Assembly (NCBI RefSeq): GCF_000972845.2
Contig: NC_040022.1
Coordinates: forward strand, 16,273,865-16,337,864
Direction: 5' to 3'
DNA: 64,000 bases
DNA from: Larimichthys crocea
Taxonomy: Eukaryota > Chordata > Actinopteri > Sciaenidae
The number at the start of each line of letters is the position of its first letter. The stretch's first letter is position 1. Shown one piece after another: positions 1 to 14,700 of the stretch. Under the pieces are notes generated by a model. It did not search any database, was not told the DNA's origin, and saw only the letters and a list, made by a program, of their open reading frames with translations. Made by a program: the position numbers and the translations under genes.

Positions 1-2257
1 ATCCTGCTTTTAATACAAAGTCAAGATACAATATCTACATCCATGGTTTGAAAGGAAACGACAGGTACATAAGTGAGGGGGATGGCGTCATCAGAGCTGG
101 CCCTCAACACATTTCATATTATGTTTCATGTGTGTGCCTTTTATATTTCTCTTGACACAATAATCATTAGAAATCCAAGGAATAACATATTTCATATATG
201 TCACACACTGTCAAGACTTCTGGACCACACATAAATTTCATATCAGAATAATTTCAGATTTAAACAATAATCTTGGAGAGTGTGTGTATGTGTGTGTGTG
301 TGTGTAGCTGGGCGATTCGTCACCCTTTCTCTGTCAAAAATACACTTGCTACCATGTGCTTTCCAGCAAACTAAATACCAACAGCTTGCCTGAGGCTTTC
401 ACCCACAAGTCTGCTCTATATATCTAATTTTTTCTGATGCCCTTAAACCCATCATGGTGGGGCGGATCATACCTCTGTTACTATGATCACACCACAGCTG
501 TTACTTTGGAGGTCAAGTGAGTGAGGGCATCAAAAGGGCAATCACTGTAAACTTAAACTAGGTCTGCCTCTAATGTACATCTCTAGCTAACTAGTCGGAC
601 ATCAGTAATCAGTATCAAATAGCACCCTACACAGAGGGTATACTTTATAATAATGAAGCAAATAAAAAAGCACCAAAACTGACTATTAAAAATAAAAAAC
701 AAACAGTGACAATATCATACTTTAACATTGGCTCGCCAAAGAAACAAGTAAACAACATCTTATTGGTTATAGTTGCTAGATATCCCAAATAAATAAATGA
801 AAAACATACGTAAAAAATAACAAAATAGAATAATAAATATCTTAAAAAATCATGTGAAATAAATGACAAAGTGATCAATAACAATAAGGCTTCTTTTTTT
901 TTTGCGACGATAAGAACTACATCACATCCAATCCCACGTTATATCTTGTGCTCAGACGTATGTAACTGTACTGTATAGGACTCCAATGATAGACTGTATG
1001 TACAAAATCGGTGAAATCGCCCCAGATGTCTGGTACACTGGAACATCGCTGTGCTCTTCAATCACCACATGGGACCAATTATGATTATATGTCAAATCAA
1101 GAAAAGATATATATCGATATCAAGGACTTGTGCGGTTGTACTGGAGAAGACAGAGGAGAGAGAGGACACGTCATTTGGTTAAGTCGGGATGTTCTGTACA
1201 GTGTGGTTTAGGAACAGAGAGCAGTTAAATGGAGGTGGGACAGTTGGGCGAGGGAAGAGGACTGGTAAATGTGAGCAATCCACCACTCACGCTCAATGTT
1301 TTGGGGATTTCTCTCCTTATCTTTCAGTAGCCTTAAATAGTAAAACATCCGAGTGGTTTAACTGCAAAGCAGTGCAATTCAAGTAGGTAAGCTTCAGAAG
1401 AGGAAGATGAGTAGGAAACAACTTTCATCCTCAGTTTAAGATACTGTATGACAATAAAAGTTTAGCATACAATGCGTGAACAATAAGCAGCATGTTAAAA
1501 CACAAGAAATAAGTCAGCGTAAGGCAAAGACGTACAGTAAAAACACACAAAAATCATGTCTGCAGAAATGGGCTGCTTTAAAGTGAAGAAAGAAAGGCAT
1601 CGAAGCTCAATTCTTTCATTAGCATTTCTTTCAATAAGCCACTGCTGAACTGACACAATGGGGCTGACATCAAGAGGAGCTGAGCTGGAAAATGAACAAG
1701 GGCTACAGCAAATAGCAAGCAAGCTTTGTTGAATGAAGAATGCACTGGACTACAAATCTCAGCCCAGTTGAGGATATGATGGGCTCTAATCACTGTTCTG
1801 AGGCCAGCTGTTAACTCAGTGAGGACAGGATTGGGGAGTGAGAACTGATCCTTGGCCAGCGTGTTAGAAGTGGTCTCTAGTCTGACTCTACGTTATGCTG
1901 TCTCTCCTCGTAGGCCACAGTTCACGTACACGCTGCATGGTTTCTCTTGGCACTGTGCGTCGGGTAAATGAGCATCCATATGCTTCTCCAAAAGTCCTCG
2001 GGTGGTGAGTGTGCACTGTAGGCTTCTGCGGAGGCATAACCTAGTCATCTGCTTTAAACTATGATCAGAACTATCTCTGGCAGCAGTGGACACTTTTGAA
2101 ATAGACTCATGGACACATAGAAATGTTCACCTTTGCACTTTGTAACCCCTTAGTACACCAAACCAATAGATACAAAGTTGAGGATAAAAAGCCCATTTAG
2201 GGTGCAGCAAATATCCAGGCTTGTTGTTTTTGTTTTGTTTTTTTTTTGTCTGTTTTT
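1..2257. other. Downstream or long 3'UTR region without recognised genes
   Basis: No coding sequence recognised. It holds a GT repeat at about 281-305, A/T-rich stretches, and only short unsupported ORFs. It may be the distal 3'UTR of ptprs or intergenic DNA; no exon of a neighbouring gene is evident on either strand. Confidence 0.5.
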
Positions 2258-2666
2258 TTTATTTTTTATACACATATAGTATCATAATTCCTGTTCAGAA
2301 GCCATTTGTATTTCACTGGTTCATATTGGAGATAGCTGACCACAACACACATGTATTATACGTCCTTCACACTGGAACACTGAGGTAAGTATATGGATTA
2401 CACATGGACAGTCTCCACACCCACCAGCTTCTCAGGGAAACTCCTGATGAGTATGGCTGCTGTTAGACACAGATTTCTTGCTGCTGTTTTTGTTGTTTGT
2501 TGTTGTTTTTTTGTCCTTGTTGGCGTAGAATTCATCGTCGATGAGTCTCACTCCTGGAAAAAGGTTCAATGTTCACGTTTTTTCAAGCCGTCTTTCTCTT
2601 GTTTCATTTGTTGGTTTTGTTTGTGGACCTCGAAGCGGAAAGATGGATGGATGGTTGTCTCTTCAC
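2258..2666 (-). other. ptprs: 3'UTR (minimum extent, uncertain)
   Basis: Sequence after the stop codon. The first minus-strand AATAAA lies at 2263-2258, inside a T-rich stretch on the + strand, and could end the transcript about 400 nt after the stop. It sits in low-complexity DNA, so use of a later signal is equally possible and the UTR may run further toward position 1. No other gene is visible here. Confidence 0.4.
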
Positions 2667-2735
2667 TTACGTTGCATAGTGGTCAAAGCTACCCAGGTAC
2701 TCAAGGGCAGCCTGGTAGCAAAACTGGTACTCATC
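2667..2735 (-). CDS. ptprs: Exon 35 coding part: C-terminus and stop
   Basis: Residues 1937-1958. It reads [20 protein letters not shown], then A-T-stop (TAA at 2669-2667). The ending DEYQFCYQ is the best single discriminator for PTPRS over PTPRD. The exon continues as 3'UTR below 2667. Confidence 0.96.
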   Translation of the reverse strand, partial: DEYQFCYQAALEYLGSFDHYAT

Positions 2736-5700
2736 CTGGGAGAGAAACAGAAGACACAAATAGAAATAAATAAAAATGTATCATGGCTATGACAGGCATA
2801 GACTTATGGATACAGATTCACAACAATTGGATTTGAAATTTCTTATTATACTTTACTATATATTAAAAATACTTTAACTTAACTATGTTGGGATTAGGGG
2901 TGATATTGACAATAATTGTGATATATTGATATGAAATATTGATTTTGCCTTAATAATACACTATAATAAATACATAATACACAATATCCTGTACACAATC
3001 CAGTGCTTCTTAAATTATTTTTTTATTATCCATTCCTGCTTTGTGGCCCACACTGTAAATAGTAGGTGGTAGGTGGTAATGCACAACACTGGTTAGAGAG
3101 ACAAAACATCCAATAAAAGTTAAAGATTATTTTAATTGATAGCATATTGTTTTTACATCGTTATTATTAATTCTTTTGGCCATGATAAACTTATAGTCAA
3201 AATCTGATATTTTGGGTTAGGGTTATTGTAATTGTGACTGGCAGTTATTTAAATCTTTATCTCCCAGTTTGATTATTTTGAATTGAATTAAGGATTAAAT
3301 GTTCCATCGTGACTGGAGAAAATTAATTGTCACGTAGCTGAAAACAGAGAATGAAATGGAGATTTGTATTTGCAGACTTGAATCACTCTGACTCACACGT
3401 TTCTCACTCACTGATTTAAACTCAGTCGTGAAGTCAAATATGAGCAAATGAAGTACTTTTATTACAGATAACAGATTTTTGTTTTCTTCAAACTAAGTGC
3501 TACAATGGTTGTTTGTTTTCTTGCCTCTAAGGGTATATTAGAGATGAAATGGTGTATTTCTTAACTTTTCAATTGACTCATAATAATATGCATATTATGT
3601 TTTTAGCATCATCATTATTAAAAAGGTTGAAGAGGACCGTTTGTAGATATCTACACACGGTGCTGGCTATTATTATTATTTTTTTGGCCTTTTCATGCTT
3701 TATTTGATAGAGACAGCTGAAGAGTGACAGGAGTGTGGGGAGAGAGAGACGGGGAATGACATGTAGGAAGGAGCCACAGGTCGGATTCGAACGCTGGGCT
3801 TCCGCAACAAGGACTGAGCCTTCGCACATGGAGCGGCTGCTCTACCAACTGAGCTAACCGCCGCCCCGGTTTCAGTCTAAGGTAACAAAAAACGATTCAG
3901 GTGATTATACGCTCATGAAAAATAGTTATATTTAATTTATGCCTTAATCTTTAAATATGGCTCCCTAACTGTCACACATATCACATTTAAAGCAAATAAA
4001 ATAGTTATAATAATATAATATGATCAGCCAAATATATATTTATATATATTAGAAATATATTATAATATATAGAATATATTGGCTTTAAGCAGTACCAGCA
4101 GAGTGCTGTATCATTGCACTCCTTGCTTTTGTCGCTGCCCTGCTTAATGAACCAGTGAGTCCCACATGCTGTTCAGTGTTTACCTCAGTCTGCACCATGG
4201 CTGGTCTCTGTGTGCGCAGCATTTTGACAGTCTGGAAGATGTCCACCGCCCCTTCGTAACGCATCCTCTCCAGGACAATACTCAGAGTGATGAAGACACC
4301 TGTCCGTCCCACGCCAGCACTACAGCAATAAATGATTAACCATAGTTTACATTGTGCCAGAGCTCAGTCAACAACATGCTACATCCTGATCAACCAGTTT
4401 CACTTATTATGCAATGAACGTACTTTCAAATATTAGCATTGCTGCTTACCTGCAGTGAACGCTGATTGGTCCATCCTGGCCAAACTGCTCCTTGGTTTTG
4501 TGCACTTGGCCGATAAAGTCGATGAAGCCCTCTCCAGATTTGGGCACACCTTGTTCTGGCCAATCAGTGAACTGGAACTGACGAACTGTCCGTGATTGGC
4601 CATCCTAAGGGAGTAAGGAAATCGTATTAAAAAAAAGGATGTTTATCACTGAAACGTGTAGTTATTGCTTATGCGTGGTGGTCATTTCAAAACAACTATT
4701 TAAAGAGCTCCTTCTTGCTGTATTGACCGAGGAGTGAGGCTCTGCCAGGCAATATCCCTTTTTCCATCTAATGATTACTGTTATCTGACCCTGGATCAGT
4801 GGCTGTGGTTAACTTCAAGCTGTAACGTCAGTGCATCGGCTATTGTCAGCCACTCAGTAGGCAATTACATCTTTTCTCTTCTGCTCAGCCTTTCTGACTC
4901 CCCTTTAATGGAGATCAATAGAGCATCTGTCAATGTGGCGTCAGTGCAGGACTGGCTTGACTGGAGTTATCTATAACCGGCCCATGTGTGTACGAATGGA
5001 CACACACACAGACACACACATATGCTGTCAAGGTAATCTGGAGACAGCACGGTTGAATGAGTAATTTAGAGCTGCAGGTCGATAAATGCTAACCTGTTGT
5101 GTAACACACATTCACATGCAAAACACACACTAACCAACACACACTACAGGTCGATAGGACATGTTTTGCACCGCCGCCTTCTGACAGCACTGATGGATCA
5201 GGAATAGAGCAGAAAAGTCAAAGAGTGTATTGTTACACTGCTGTTTGAATACAATACACAACACGAGAACAAGCCTTTAAACACACAGACACCATGAACC
5301 CACCCTGGCATCCGTAACTTTGAACTCCCGGAGGATGTACTGAGGCATGTTGTACTCAGCCATTGGGTCCACCACGAAGTATTGGTACCTGGCTGAGCGC
5401 TCAGCAGGCCAATACTGGTGACACTTCTCCTGAGAGAGCAGAAGAGAAAAAAAGTGTTGAAGACAATGTGTACAATTTGCTGTTATTTGTAGCACACTGT
5501 GTGTACACTTTATTTGTCCCTACCCGTCCCATTTCCCTCAGTTTAGTGAGCATGACCACTATAGTGGAGTTGTGTTCCCACAGCATCCTCCAGAAGTCCT
5601 CCGTAGTCTCGGCCAGTGGACCCTGGGTGGCAATGTAGCCTCTCTGCTGCCTACAAACACACACACACACACATATACACATTATGAAGCCACCTCTTCC

Positions 5701-8700
5701 CTATATTTCTTCCTCTGTCAAGCATCAAACTGAAAAAAGGGTCAGGCTTCAGGCAAAGAAGAGGAACAGTCAAAACATGTGTGTACAACCACTCTGAATG
5801 CCTGAATAATCAGAAGCGCTTCAGCGCTCATCTCCTCCAACAGGAAATGAAGCGAGTGCCATGCAGCGAGACAAATAGCGGGAACATGTATACAGTAACG
5901 ACAGATCTGACAGGAGGTGACAGGTGAGAGCACTGCAGTGAAAACCTATCCAGTCCGTTCACTCATCAAGCCATCATAAGAGGAAGACTGGGTCAGGTCA
6001 TATTAGTGTTTTCAGGATGAAAGCATACCTGTATCCGTCTATGTAGCTGGCATTGATGTAGTCTGAACCTTCCAGTCCTCTGATTGGCTGGAGGCAGACG
6101 CGGGTGGTTTCATAGGGCATGATGTTGACCAGTCGGTTCTTGAATTTGTTGCAAGGCAGGTTGGCTGTGACAAACCGGGATGTGTGGGCTTTGGTATTAG
6201 CCAGTCGCTGGATGGAGAGAGAAAACGTGAATGTGTTGTTACAGTGTCCAACTTCAAAGGGTATTAATAAACTAAATATCTAAAAATTGATTTTCTATGT
6301 AATGGTGCAGGACAATTCTTGATAATTTGCCTGGTTCAATACCATACAAGGGTATTATATACCCAAGTGGTTTCCAACTGGGAAGGGATTGGCAAATAAA
6401 TCTGAAGATTTATTATTCTGCTGAACAAAATATTGCTAATGTTTTTTCTATCTCCTGCAAGTAAGTACACTTGGCTTTGTTTCAAGTAACCACAAACCAA
6501 AAAACTTCTAGGAACCACTTGTGTACACTAGAGAGCATGCATATTTGCCAGCTATTTTAATATTAAAGGCTTGCCTGCCCACTCTCCTACCTTGAACTCC
6601 AGCTCCATGCCGGTGACGTGCTCCCCGCTCTCCACCTTGGACAGCTTCTGCATGTAGGAGTACAGACTCCTGGCGGCCACCTCAGTGTTCCCGCAGGCCA
6701 CAGCCTCCAGCAGGGCCTCGTGGATGAAGCTGTATTGGTCCTCCGTCTGCACCATGTAATTCCTCTGTGAACGCATTAGGGTCACATGACCGTAGATGTC
6801 CACGGTGCGCTCGTGTCGAATGCGCTCCAGCATGGCGTCGATGACGATAAAACAGCCGGTGCGACCAACGCCAGCACTAACAGGTACAGGTAAAAGTGGG
6901 ATGTGAGGATTTCATTTTTGATATTTAATTTCAAGGTGCAGTTCAACATTTTAGGAAATAGGCTTATTTCATTTCTTGCCCTGAGTTAGATGAGAATATT
7001 GATACCACTCTCGTATCTGTACGTCAAATATGAAGCTTAAGCCAGCAGCATAAATACTAGAAACAAAAGATAAATGCTCCTACAGCTCACTAATTAACAC
7101 ATTTGTTAAGGTTATGGTATGTGCATGACTATTTCTTGATTTCTTCTTCTACAGGCTCAGAGTCTTGTTGCCACGGTGAGGTTTCTTGGCAACCCAGGAA
7201 GTCAATGCACCCTGCCAAGAAGAGCCCCCAACTGTAAAACCACTTTGGCCTTATACTTTTTTTTGTGAAAATCAAAGAAGCAAATCATTTTGATATCGGC
7301 AACCTCTCTGTAGCTTCATATTTGCAAAAAAAACATAGACATAACTCTCACCATATTGTGTCAAACAATACTTGGCTGTGTGTACTGTACCTGCAGTGAG
7401 CGATGATAGGTCCGGCATCAGGAGGGTTGCAGGCTTTGACCCTGCGGAGGAAGTTGAGGAAGGGGGTGGGATACTCTGGCACGCCGTGATCTGGCCAGGC
7501 TGTAAACTGAAACTGACGCACTTCTCTCCGTTCACTGCTGCCACTCTGATATGACAAGACAGGAGATTATTTGATTATTTATTGTACATGTGCCTGTGTA
7601 AGCTTTACCCCCTTTTTCCATTATTGAATGTTAGAGCACGAAACCAATTAAGTGGTTAAAGGGAACTGACACATTTGACAATTTGTTTGAGTAGAGCGCC
7701 TACTGTGTTGAATTTCTCAGATCTTTCTACATTAACTCCATACAATTACTGCCAGTCATGCCACGCCATGACATCTACATAATGTGTAAGAAGAAAACCG
7801 ATTCATGAAAATATAAAAAATGTGTATATTATCGGAATATTTTAAAATCTTTTTAGGAAAAGAAATAATATATATATATATATTCCCAGACTGTACACAA
7901 AGGACACTAAGAATACTAGTGTTGCTGAATATTTCATGGGCATTATTCTCTACTGTATGACAGATTTCCTAACTTGATGTTTTCACAACACATCAACAAA
8001 AATTTAGAGAAGCGGTGCTACATTTGGAAGCTACAGTTGGCCTAGTTTCTGTGTTTGTAAGTAGGCCATAGAGACACACTAGTCTGGCGGTCTTAGATTA
8101 GCCCTGTGCTATAAGAAAGTGCTCTGCTTCCAACAGTGATCAAATCTCAGAGCCTGACACAGGGAGGCTGGCCTGGTTTGAACACTCCGTGAAGCCCAGA
8201 CTAATCTATTCTCCTCCATATGTCTACACACACTACTCATTCACCAACAGTGGGATTTCATAATAACTCCAATTGCTCCTGGTTCCTAACTGTAAATTCA
8301 AGAGACCAAAGCAGGTTTTTTGGTGGTTGTGACAGTTATTAATAGAGGAAAGGGCAGAGCGGTGAGTCAAGGGGGTGGACAAAGGAGGAGAGGGAGGAAG
8401 TAATTTAGTGAAATAATGTACCTTATGCAGGGAAAGGGTGCGAACACAGAAAGTGGCCAGCTCCATTGTGTCCAGGAGGGTGACCTGGATCATTCCATAT
8501 GTCTCTGTGCCACGACTTGGCCAGTACTGGTCACACTTTATCTACACGGATAGAGCAAAGGCATCATCATCATTACTATAACTACTGGATTTCAGTCTGA
8601 TCTAAAGCGCCTTCATCAAGCTTGTTTACCAAACAGCCCCTAGAATGTAATTGCATGACATGTAACAGTACATTAGATAATGAAAATTGTGGGTCACTGG

Positions 8701-11700
8701 GTGAAGAACTGGTTTCCTACCCGTGACTTCTCCTCCAGGCGGGTCATCATGACGACAGAGGCGGCCCGCTGCTCCCACACCATTCTCCAAAAGTCCCCAA
8801 AGGTCTCTGCCAGTGGGCCCTGGGTAGCAATGTAGGCATTCTGCTTCCTGTAGCCATCAATGTAGTTGGCGTTGATGTAGTCGCTGCCCAGGATACCTGC
8901 TGATGAGACACAAATGATTACTAAACTGCAATCTGCATAAGTGACATAATAAATGATCCTCCATGTATGACATCAAACAGCCTAACGAACTGTGGTGTTT
9001 CAACAGACGGCTGCTGGGTGACTAGCGGACAACGGCAAACAAACAAGACTCTGTCGGTGTAAATTCATGAGCTCCAGATCAAATCCATTCTCCCCCTTCT
9101 TGTTCTGGAGGAGTGCTGGCTGCACTTGAATGCACCCGCTCTGTTTGTCAGTCTCATGCCGCTGCACACAGCCAGTCTTGAGCACTGTTTGCAATTTCAG
9201 ATTTCATCCATCACGCGGCTCTCCTTCTCCTTTGTGTTCAACCCCCCTGAACACAAACAGACTTTCCCATTACCCTAAACATCTTCTTCATCTTGCTGTT
9301 CCCAGCTAATCATTACCTTCAATAGGAACCAGGACGACCCTGGTGTGGTCGTACGCTATGACATTAGCGTAGCGATTTTTGGGCTTGTTGACCTCCAGGT
9401 TTGATTGCTCCCAGGTGAACTGCTGGCTAGGGTCGATGGACTGGGGAAAAAGCAGAAAATAAAAACACATTAACAGTGCACGGAGGCATATTTAGTAGTG
9501 CATTTGAGGATAATGGAAAGAGAGCGCTCTGTAATGCAGACAAGTTACAGCAATAAATTGCAGCACTGAATAAATCATGAACATGTAGTCTGCACACAGA
9601 GATACAAACGTTAAATAAGACCTGCTTTATGAAGCGATGGATTAACAGGCTTAACATCTCTAAACAATAAGAACATCATTTACTTACTCATATGGAATAA
9701 TAATGTATTTCTCACCTCGTACTCCTGGGAGAGTCTCAGGTTGTCGTTGGCTTTCAGCAGCTCGATGTGCTCTGCCAGCTCGCTGATGGGGATGGGAGGG
9801 TGGCTCATCATTCCTGGGTGACAACATGGAAGGGGTCAGAGGTGACACAAGACTTATGGCTGAATGACCTAAATTACCACGGGTCAGCATCACTCATATG
9901 CAAAGATGCAGAGATAATTATACAATCACGAGTACATCACATATCATTAAGGAACACGCTGAGGCAGAAAATCAATTTTGATCCATGTGCGAGGACAAAG
10001 TGAGGCGAGTCTTGTTTGTTTGTAAATTGTTTTTCTTTGATAAATTGCTTTCTCTGTGATCAGAGAAGCAACGACTCAGAGAAAACAAACACAGACAGAA
10101 CACTAATTAGGAGGGTTGCACACACGTGCATACACACACACACACACACACACAGCACACACAAAGAAAGCAACCTATGCTTCCTACAGTGCTTTTCTTT
10201 TCACAGCTGGAGCGATCCATTGTCCATTCAAAAGGCAAAAATAGCTACAACAATAAATCAAAGCTATGCATACAATAAACACAATCCATTTAACGCCATC
10301 GTCAGACTGCATTCTGCACGTTTCTTGAATTGTAACATACGTCAATGCGCCATGGAGAGCCTTCAAGTCATTCTGCTTCTACAGCTATGAAAAACAGGCT
10401 CATATCAACGCTTACAGTATTTTTCGTCTTCAGCCTGGCACTGCTGCGCCCACAGGTAATCACGACAAAACGTTCCTGTCACGCCCAAAATGACCTCAGA
10501 TAGCATCGGCTGGTTTTTGTAGAAACGAATTTCATCTCTGCCGAGCATCTCAAAAGCACAAATCTCACGGGGGAGAAGAAGTGGGTGAGGTGGGAGCTTC
10601 AAGGTTGCAGCCACATGAGAGTGGGAAAAAAAAAAATGTTTTTATGATAGAAGAGAAGAGCTGAGGCACTTTATTCTGTGGGTTTACTTGCTGCTTCCCA
10701 GGAACACCTCCCAAAGACTTCAGACCTTCATCTATAGTTTTAATAAAATACGGCATTATTTGAGTTTATATATCCTGACGGGTAACAACATTCTCCCTAG
10801 TGACACATCTTCCACGAGGAGTCTGGGAGGCTTCTATAAACTGCAGCAATGAAAATATAGTGAGAACGGTGATTAAATTCCTCCAGGCCGTGTTTTTTGG
10901 GATGTTGTTAATTTAATAGGAGAAGTGAAAGCGAAGCGGCGTTGGCCTGGTGCTATGACCAAAGCAGCTGTGTTGTTAGATCTCTCTCAGTCGGGGGTGC
11001 GGAGCGTCAGAATCCATGTAGTTACTTCACAGTGGGGTTTCAGTTGGTTTATGCTGGCAAGGACAGAGTCGATTCCTTTACAAATGATCACATTAACCCA
11101 CAACTGACTTCTGATGTATAAATTTGACCATTAAACCCAACGTTTGAGATAAGACAGACTTCTGTCTGTTCTGGTGTTCTGTCTGCAGCCTGGCATGTGC
11201 AATGTGGGCGAGTGGAGATGATCAGATTTTGTCACACCGTTATGACTCATGACTGTGACTAAGCATTGGCTGTGCTACCTGGGCAGCGGCCATTTTGTTT
11301 TAAAGCTGCCAGGTACATGATGGTTGTGATGCGGAGGAGTGCTTTCACAATCTTGTCTGTATAAGTTATAATTAGTCGCATGAATATTTCATTATCAAAT
11401 GATGAGCAATCGAAGTATACTTTATTATGCAAATACAAAGTGTGTGTTTGGGTTTCTGTGTGTTTACATGCTTCGTACCGGGAGTCTGGAAGTTGATGCG
11501 TCTCATCTCCACAGGGTCAGTTGGGTGATGAGCCATCATTTCTGCGTTGCTCAACAGGCTCTTGGTTCCAGGCTCAGAGTCCTTGCGCTTGCTGTTCAAA
11601 CACCAATGAGTTAAAAGAGCAATTAGCACATGCAAACAACCTGAGAGATAAAAACCGGACTCAGTGCTGACACGTCATTAGCATAGCTACTTGAATCGAG

Positions 11701-14700
11701 TAAATTGTGTATTAACAGATATGGTGTTTTACGGCTTTGTACACGTTCTCTGAACAACATCTGGTATCGTGTAATTGCTGTGGGTTAAAATGAACAAAGA
11801 GCTTGACATTGGTTTAATCTTACCTGTCAGGTTTGCTGCTTCCAGTGAAACAAGAGCAAGCACGGAATAATTAGAGGAAGAAAAGGAAGGAAACAGACAG
11901 ATTGTTAGAGAGGGAAATCAATATTTTGCATTAGTATTCAAAAGCTTGATGGCTTGCAGCAGATATCTCAGGCCTACAACGAGGTCAGATTGTTTCATAG
12001 CTGTTTGAGAGAACAAACTCCTAAATTGGAACAAATTTGATAAATATCAGACTGAAAGTTGAGCATATGTGCGAGGACAGCTTAAGATTAAACAATTGTA
12101 TATATAATAAAGGATGGAAGATATCAGTGGGAGCTGGTGGCAGAATCTAGCATACTAAAGAGAAACTTAATGTATCTATAAAGATTAAGGCTGGCAAGAT
12201 TTACTGCTGCTTTTATTGTCAAAAAAATCTCAAATGACAAAAACTAAATGTCTCTGACATAAATGCTCACTAGTACACTCACATTTGAGCAACATTTGCT
12301 AAATAAAAATGTTCAGCCTTTTTAAAAACAATTCAAAACATATTGAGAGACAGACTTTCAAGGGATTCACTGACATTAAGAAAAACTACAGAATGACATA
12401 CTTTAAAAGTCCTAATCAAAGCTGACCAACTACAACTACTTTGTGATGGTGTTTGTGTTATAGCGTTTATCTGTCCCACTCACTTTTTGTAAAGGAGGAT
12501 AGCGATGACAATGCAGATGATGAAGACCACAGCCAGGACAGGTCCAACCACCCAGATCAGACCATCGCCTGCATCGAGGGGCTGGGGGTCTGAATCTGGT
12601 GCAATCACAGGGTCTGTGTAGGAGCTGGCCACATACATTTTCTGTATAGAAACATACATGCATATTCAGGAGACATGCAAAAGACACTACAAGTGTATTC
12701 TTTTTGTTTGTCTACAAGATATAACTGATTAAATCAGAGCAGCTTTAGCAGAATGACTACTTAATTTGAAAGAAGGGTGTGTTTTTTTCCCCCAGTAATT
12801 TGTTTCATCTCAGTAGACAAACATGACACTAAAAAGAAATTCATTACAAAAATTCACAATCTTAAGAAAAGCCAAGCTCTTAAATATACACGTGTGTATG
12901 AGATTATATTTGATCAGTTTTATTGTTTTAGATAAGATATAAAGAATGGACTCAAGCTTACTGACATCATGTGTTTTTATAATCACAATAAACTGAATAA
13001 AATGCCTTTTTATTAGTTCTTTTAAAGAGCATCCTCAGGGCTAAAAGTGTTCCCAATAAAAAACATCTAATAAAAAATAAAATCTATCCTAATTCAAGTT
13101 ATATATTTAAGTCTATTCCAATTTGAATGCACATATACAAGCAGTGCACAGGGCAATATCTCTTCTACTGCCACAGTAGGTACACTCACTCTTTATTAGC
13201 AGTGGTGGTGGAAGTACGTGAAGGTTATTGCCTTTTGCTTACAACGCTTTGACTGACGTACATTTTATTGTTTTAGCAGCAAGGCCATATTGATTGCAAT
13301 GTATGGTGACAGCCTGCAGGAGAGAGGCTCAGGCAGCGGGGAATGAGGGAGTGGTTATAAACACAGAACGATAAGAGATGTGACATGGTGGCTTTTTGTA
13401 CCCCGGTTGTGGAGTTGAGCTCTGCCAGGATGAAGAAGACATACTCCTGCCCTGGGTCTAGAGCTCGGTTCTCAAACCCTCCATAGTCCAGCTGGTCCCC
13501 CAGGGTGAAGAAGGCTGGAAGGGTGGCAGGTGTGAAACGAGCTGTGATGTAAGCCCGGCGTAAGTCCACCTGCTTCTGCTGACGAGAATCCTTCTGCCTT
13601 TGACTGATATCTTTTAACAGCTGAGAGGTGTAGAGAGGAGAATAAAAAGGAACACAGAGAGGGAAGACTCAGACAAGAAAAACGACGTGTTCCAATATCT
13701 ATGACTAATGTTTAAACACTGATACTGAATTATAAAGGGTAAGCGTTGCCAGGAGTTCTTAGCAATGGGAGTGCGTGTGTTTATAGGTCCTTTCCTTCTT
13801 CCAGGCACAGACATCAGTGGGTGCTGTCATTGTTGTGGTTCTCACCTCCTCTAGGTCCATTTCATCTGGGTTCTTGAGGTGTCTGACACTGCCGCGGGCT
13901 CTCCTCAGCGGAACCACAACAACATAAACATTTCTGTGGGAGAGGAAGAAGACATTCAACATAACACCAGTTGCACTGATAAAATAGCAAACATGTCTCA
14001 AGCTATTTTCACATTTCTTTGCCAGCTTGTTGCACTTAAGACTGTGTCTTCAACATCTTGTCAGTCAGGTAGTGTTATCTTCACAGCCCACACCTTCAGA
14101 GATTCTTATCAACTGACCTGAGTCGAACACTGTAACGACATCTAAAACATTCATCTTTTTAATCTTACTTGACAGGAGTCCGAGTTTCCAGAGATGGCAG
14201 GATTATGGTGACTGTGGTCTCAGTATCACGGGCGTGGTCAATTTCAGGGCGGCGGATGGTGACTGGTGGGGAGGTCTTAGCAGAGATGCGGTGGCGAAGG
14301 CCACCCATGTTGCCTTCCGGAGCAGTTATCTTAAAGTCGTAGCTGGTGTCTGGCTGAAGGTTTGGGATGACTACCTTTCTCGGACGAGCATCCACCTCCA
14401 TCTTCTGTCGGTTATACTCCACCTGGAGGATGGGAAAGGTCAGTAGTAGTAGAATATATATACTCTATGCTGATGATATTCTATTGTACTTTCAAACAAT
14501 AGGTATCCTATTGTACTTGAACATGTTAACCCCCCCTGCCCACTTTTGCCCACCCACAAATTTGTATCATTAGACACTGGAAATTAATTTGGAGATTAAG
14601 TTTTCAAATGTTTATTACAATGTTGGACACTGCCCCACTTTACACAATATTAGAAAGAAAAAAGTGCTCATTCACTTTCTTGTCGAGAGTTAGATGAGAA

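Larger units (their letters stand above)
4605..9715 (-). other. ptprs: Introns within the phosphatase-domain region
   Basis: Introns longer than 300 bases are 4605-5303, 5651-6028, 6208-6590, 6877-7390, 7546-8421 and 8897-9316. Apart from short CA repeats (about 5000-5020 and 5655-5675) and the dispersed repeat at 6940-7215, I see no genes or structured elements in them. Confidence 0.75.

Noticed and set aside
2393..2773. 126-codon + strand ORF overlapping the last exon
   Set aside because: It is antisense to the ptprs C-terminus and 3'UTR, and its composition reflects the T-rich UTR.
3780..3867. tRNA gene
   Set aside because: The A and B boxes belong to a SINE head; no cloverleaf with paired acceptor stem, and a SINE body and A-rich tail follow.
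10490..10610. Possible alternative juxtamembrane exon (reads [10 protein letters not shown])
   Set aside because: Only a loose likeness to REPGFHFESML of mammalian PTPRS; no convincing donor or phase agreement.
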